Shown here: one piece after another, positions 62,449 through 64,000 of the stretch
Layout: every line of letters begins with the position of its first letter
Position numbering within the stretch: the first letter of the stretch is position 1
DNA from: Corbicula japonica
Lineage: Eukaryota; Mollusca; Bivalvia; Venerida; Cyrenidae
Reading direction: 5' to 3'
Assembly: GCA_038501625.1 (NCBI GenBank)
Contig: JAZAYU010000003.1
Location: 3,982,796 to 4,046,795, forward strand
DNA length: 64,000 nucleotides
Program-made: the position numbers and the translations under genes
The notes under the pieces: generated by a model
Database searches by the model: none
What the model was told of the DNA's origin: nothing
What the model saw: only the letters and a program-made list of their open reading frames with translations

Positions 62449-64000
62449 GTATATGTTTTGATTTTTACAAATTTTTAAAACAAATTATAGTAGTTTCTGT
62501 TAAAAACAGAGTTTGTACAAATAGTTTTCATAATTTTGGAACGGTCACATAACGTACTTGTACAATATATTTAAAAAAAATGAAAATAAATTAAAAGACA
62601 AAAAAACAACAAAAATTGTGTAGTTATATAAAAACAAATCAAAGCAAATACTCTTTTTTAAATAATAGAGGTCTTTCACATTGTTGTGCGCATGCGTCGT
62701 ACGCCACGTTAGGTGCGGAAAATATTGGTTTTATCCTAAACCGGCAAGTGAGGGGGCATTTAACTGTGTCAATGCTAACAGAATGAACAGACATGATCAC
62801 GGTGTCGTCTTAAAGCTAATGAGAAATTATAATAATAATTATGATAAAGCATAATAAATTCGAGTTGTAGAATTAACGAATATAATAGGCTTAAAGCGTC
62901 TGGTCGGCAAGATTTGACTGTGAAAAGCGTAAAACAATCAAAGACGTGGTTGCCACTTTGAATCGGAAAGTCTTATATGAAAACAAATACATTGTGGATT
63001 ACACGTTACTGTATATTTTCCACAGACATATATATAAGCGTATCGAGTTTTTCTGACAAAATGCGTTAACTTCAAGAAATATATTTTATGTTACAAGATC
63101 TCTCTAAATTGGTTAAAACGGATGAATTCAGCAATGTATCGTCGTTGTATTCAACGCCCGTTAAGCTTATTAAGTTATTAATGTTATTATAAACATCTTT
63201 TTTTTATAAAATCGTCAGCCATAGTCAATAGACATTAGTTTAAGTCGCATTTCATGAATATCTACGTGTTACGGGAATGATGTAGAAAGAAGATAAAATG
63301 TCAGCAGACCTCCAAAATCTCAGGATTTTATCTGAAATCTCCGGACCGTAAGGTTCTTCTCCGGATCTAAGGATTTTCATGCAAAATCTCAGGATTTAAA
63401 AATTTTGAAAAGGATAATTAATGAAACATAAATTTAACTGAATTTAGAATGGGTTTTACAATTATATTAATTAATATTAAGAAACTTGGTCTTGGTCACG
63501 GCTCCAAAATTTCCTGTTTATTGAGAGATTACGTGATAGTGACATGCTGCCTCGGGCACACATGTACACAACAGCTAAGTGTCATAAAACTAAACTCGGA
63601 CCTGAATATTGCAGTCCCGTTCATTTGTTTTGGCCCATGGTCATTTTGATTTTAAACAGAAATGAAAACATTATATTTCAAAACTTTCAGCGGCAACAAT
63701 TACGAACTTCAACATCAAAATAGTTTATATAAAAAAACAAACAAAAAAACTCTCTGGATTTTTTAAAATAGGTTTTGGTTGGCCTGCCGTCCGGCAATAT
63801 TCGTTTGGTTCAATCAATTTAACGATTTCTCGGGTTGTAGCTGGAATCATCCTATTATGTAAATACGTAATATTTTTTTCTCAAAAGCAAAACACGCAAA
63901 ACACATATCAACCTAGTCGCCGACGAGCTACATAAGAATATAATTATGTTTCATTCCACTATAAATTATAGCGTTACAAAAAAAATGCCGTAAAACGGTA
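62449..64000. other. Intron or 3' flank, no confirmed exon
   Basis: I could not place the next exon of the gene. The stretch contains short internal repeats (AAATCTCAGGATTT at about 63317 and 63388, and CTCCGGA variants between) and a B-module-like frame at 63471-63639 described separately. No transposon family seen elsewhere in the window appears here. Confidence 0.3.
63471..63639 (+). pseudogene. B-module-like relic
   Basis: A frame reading GHGSKISCLLRDYVIVTCCLGHTC matches the centre of exon B (xxSCxLxDxCxxVxCC) with the third cysteine replaced by V, then LSVIKLNSDL. The opening cysteine and the phase-1 acceptor are missing, and no IE...WG end follows. Most likely a decayed exon left over from the array; a chance match cannot be excluded. 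Confidence 0.35.

Noticed and set aside
61543..62448. ZP-domain protein because of a basic cleavage site near the C-terminus
   Set aside because: The cysteine pattern and length of the last units do not match a ZP domain, and no membrane segment was seen after the site within the window.

Overview
The window is eukaryotic nuclear DNA: AT-rich, intron-dense with clean GT/AG borders, and full of degraded transposable elements. No bacterial gene layout is visible. The repeat content and the style of the main gene suggest a marine or freshwater invertebrate, most likely a bivalve mollusc. That assignment is inference, not proof.

Almost the whole window (about 1.65 to 62.45 kb, + strand) is one giant gene built from a tandemly repeated exon cassette. 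I could chain 69 exons in a single open frame of about 11.1 kb, or about 3,700 residues. Each of 19 units encodes about 190 residues in three modules. Exon A (phase 1-1) has the pattern DFSLxxW...LGLxxYLxxxxC...GWxxG. Exon B (phase 1-2) has xC...LPxLP...xCHxxxxCTxxxCC...DxC...IExxxxxxxLxxYxWG...LxGxxRxR. Exon C (phase 2-1) has xLxxxxYxVxLxxxxCxExxxxCxxxxxVLxxxxLPKxxCxWxxGFxxPG. In units 6, 9-14 and 16-18 the end of B sits on a separate 43-bp microexon (here called b); in units 1-5, 7, 8 and 15 it is fused to B. Every unit carries about ten cysteines and looks like a secreted or extracellular disulfide-rich repeat. I recognise no named domain. Paired loss of cysteines in individual units suggests a disulfide map (B1-B3, B2-B4, C1-C2).

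The 3' end leaves the repeat pattern. The last unit is degenerate, its C module carries an RRKRR furin-type site, and two non-repeat exons follow (61942-62041 and 62292-62448). The last one ends on a splice donor, so the gene continues, probably beyond the window. The 5' start is uncertain: the first B exon either starts from an in-frame ATG at 1601 or is spliced from something further upstream. A different + strand gene may end at 326 with a polyadenylation signal at 335-340.

The introns are a transposon graveyard. One family dominates: at least 17 pieces of a Penelope-like retroelement sharing the same 3' end. One copy still carries a 437-codon reverse transcriptase reading frame (minus strand, 46265-47578), interrupted upstream by a stop and a frameshift. 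There are also a 4.2-kb element with about 145-bp terminal inverted repeats (39662-43903), a 781-bp TTAA-flanked element nested inside a retroelement copy (56043-56823), a pair of 570-bp inverted-repeat elements, a 700-bp TA-flanked element, a foldback and several microsatellites. None of these insertions interrupts a recognised coding exon. In this list every preceding intron longer than about 300 bases is described in the entry of the exon that follows it.
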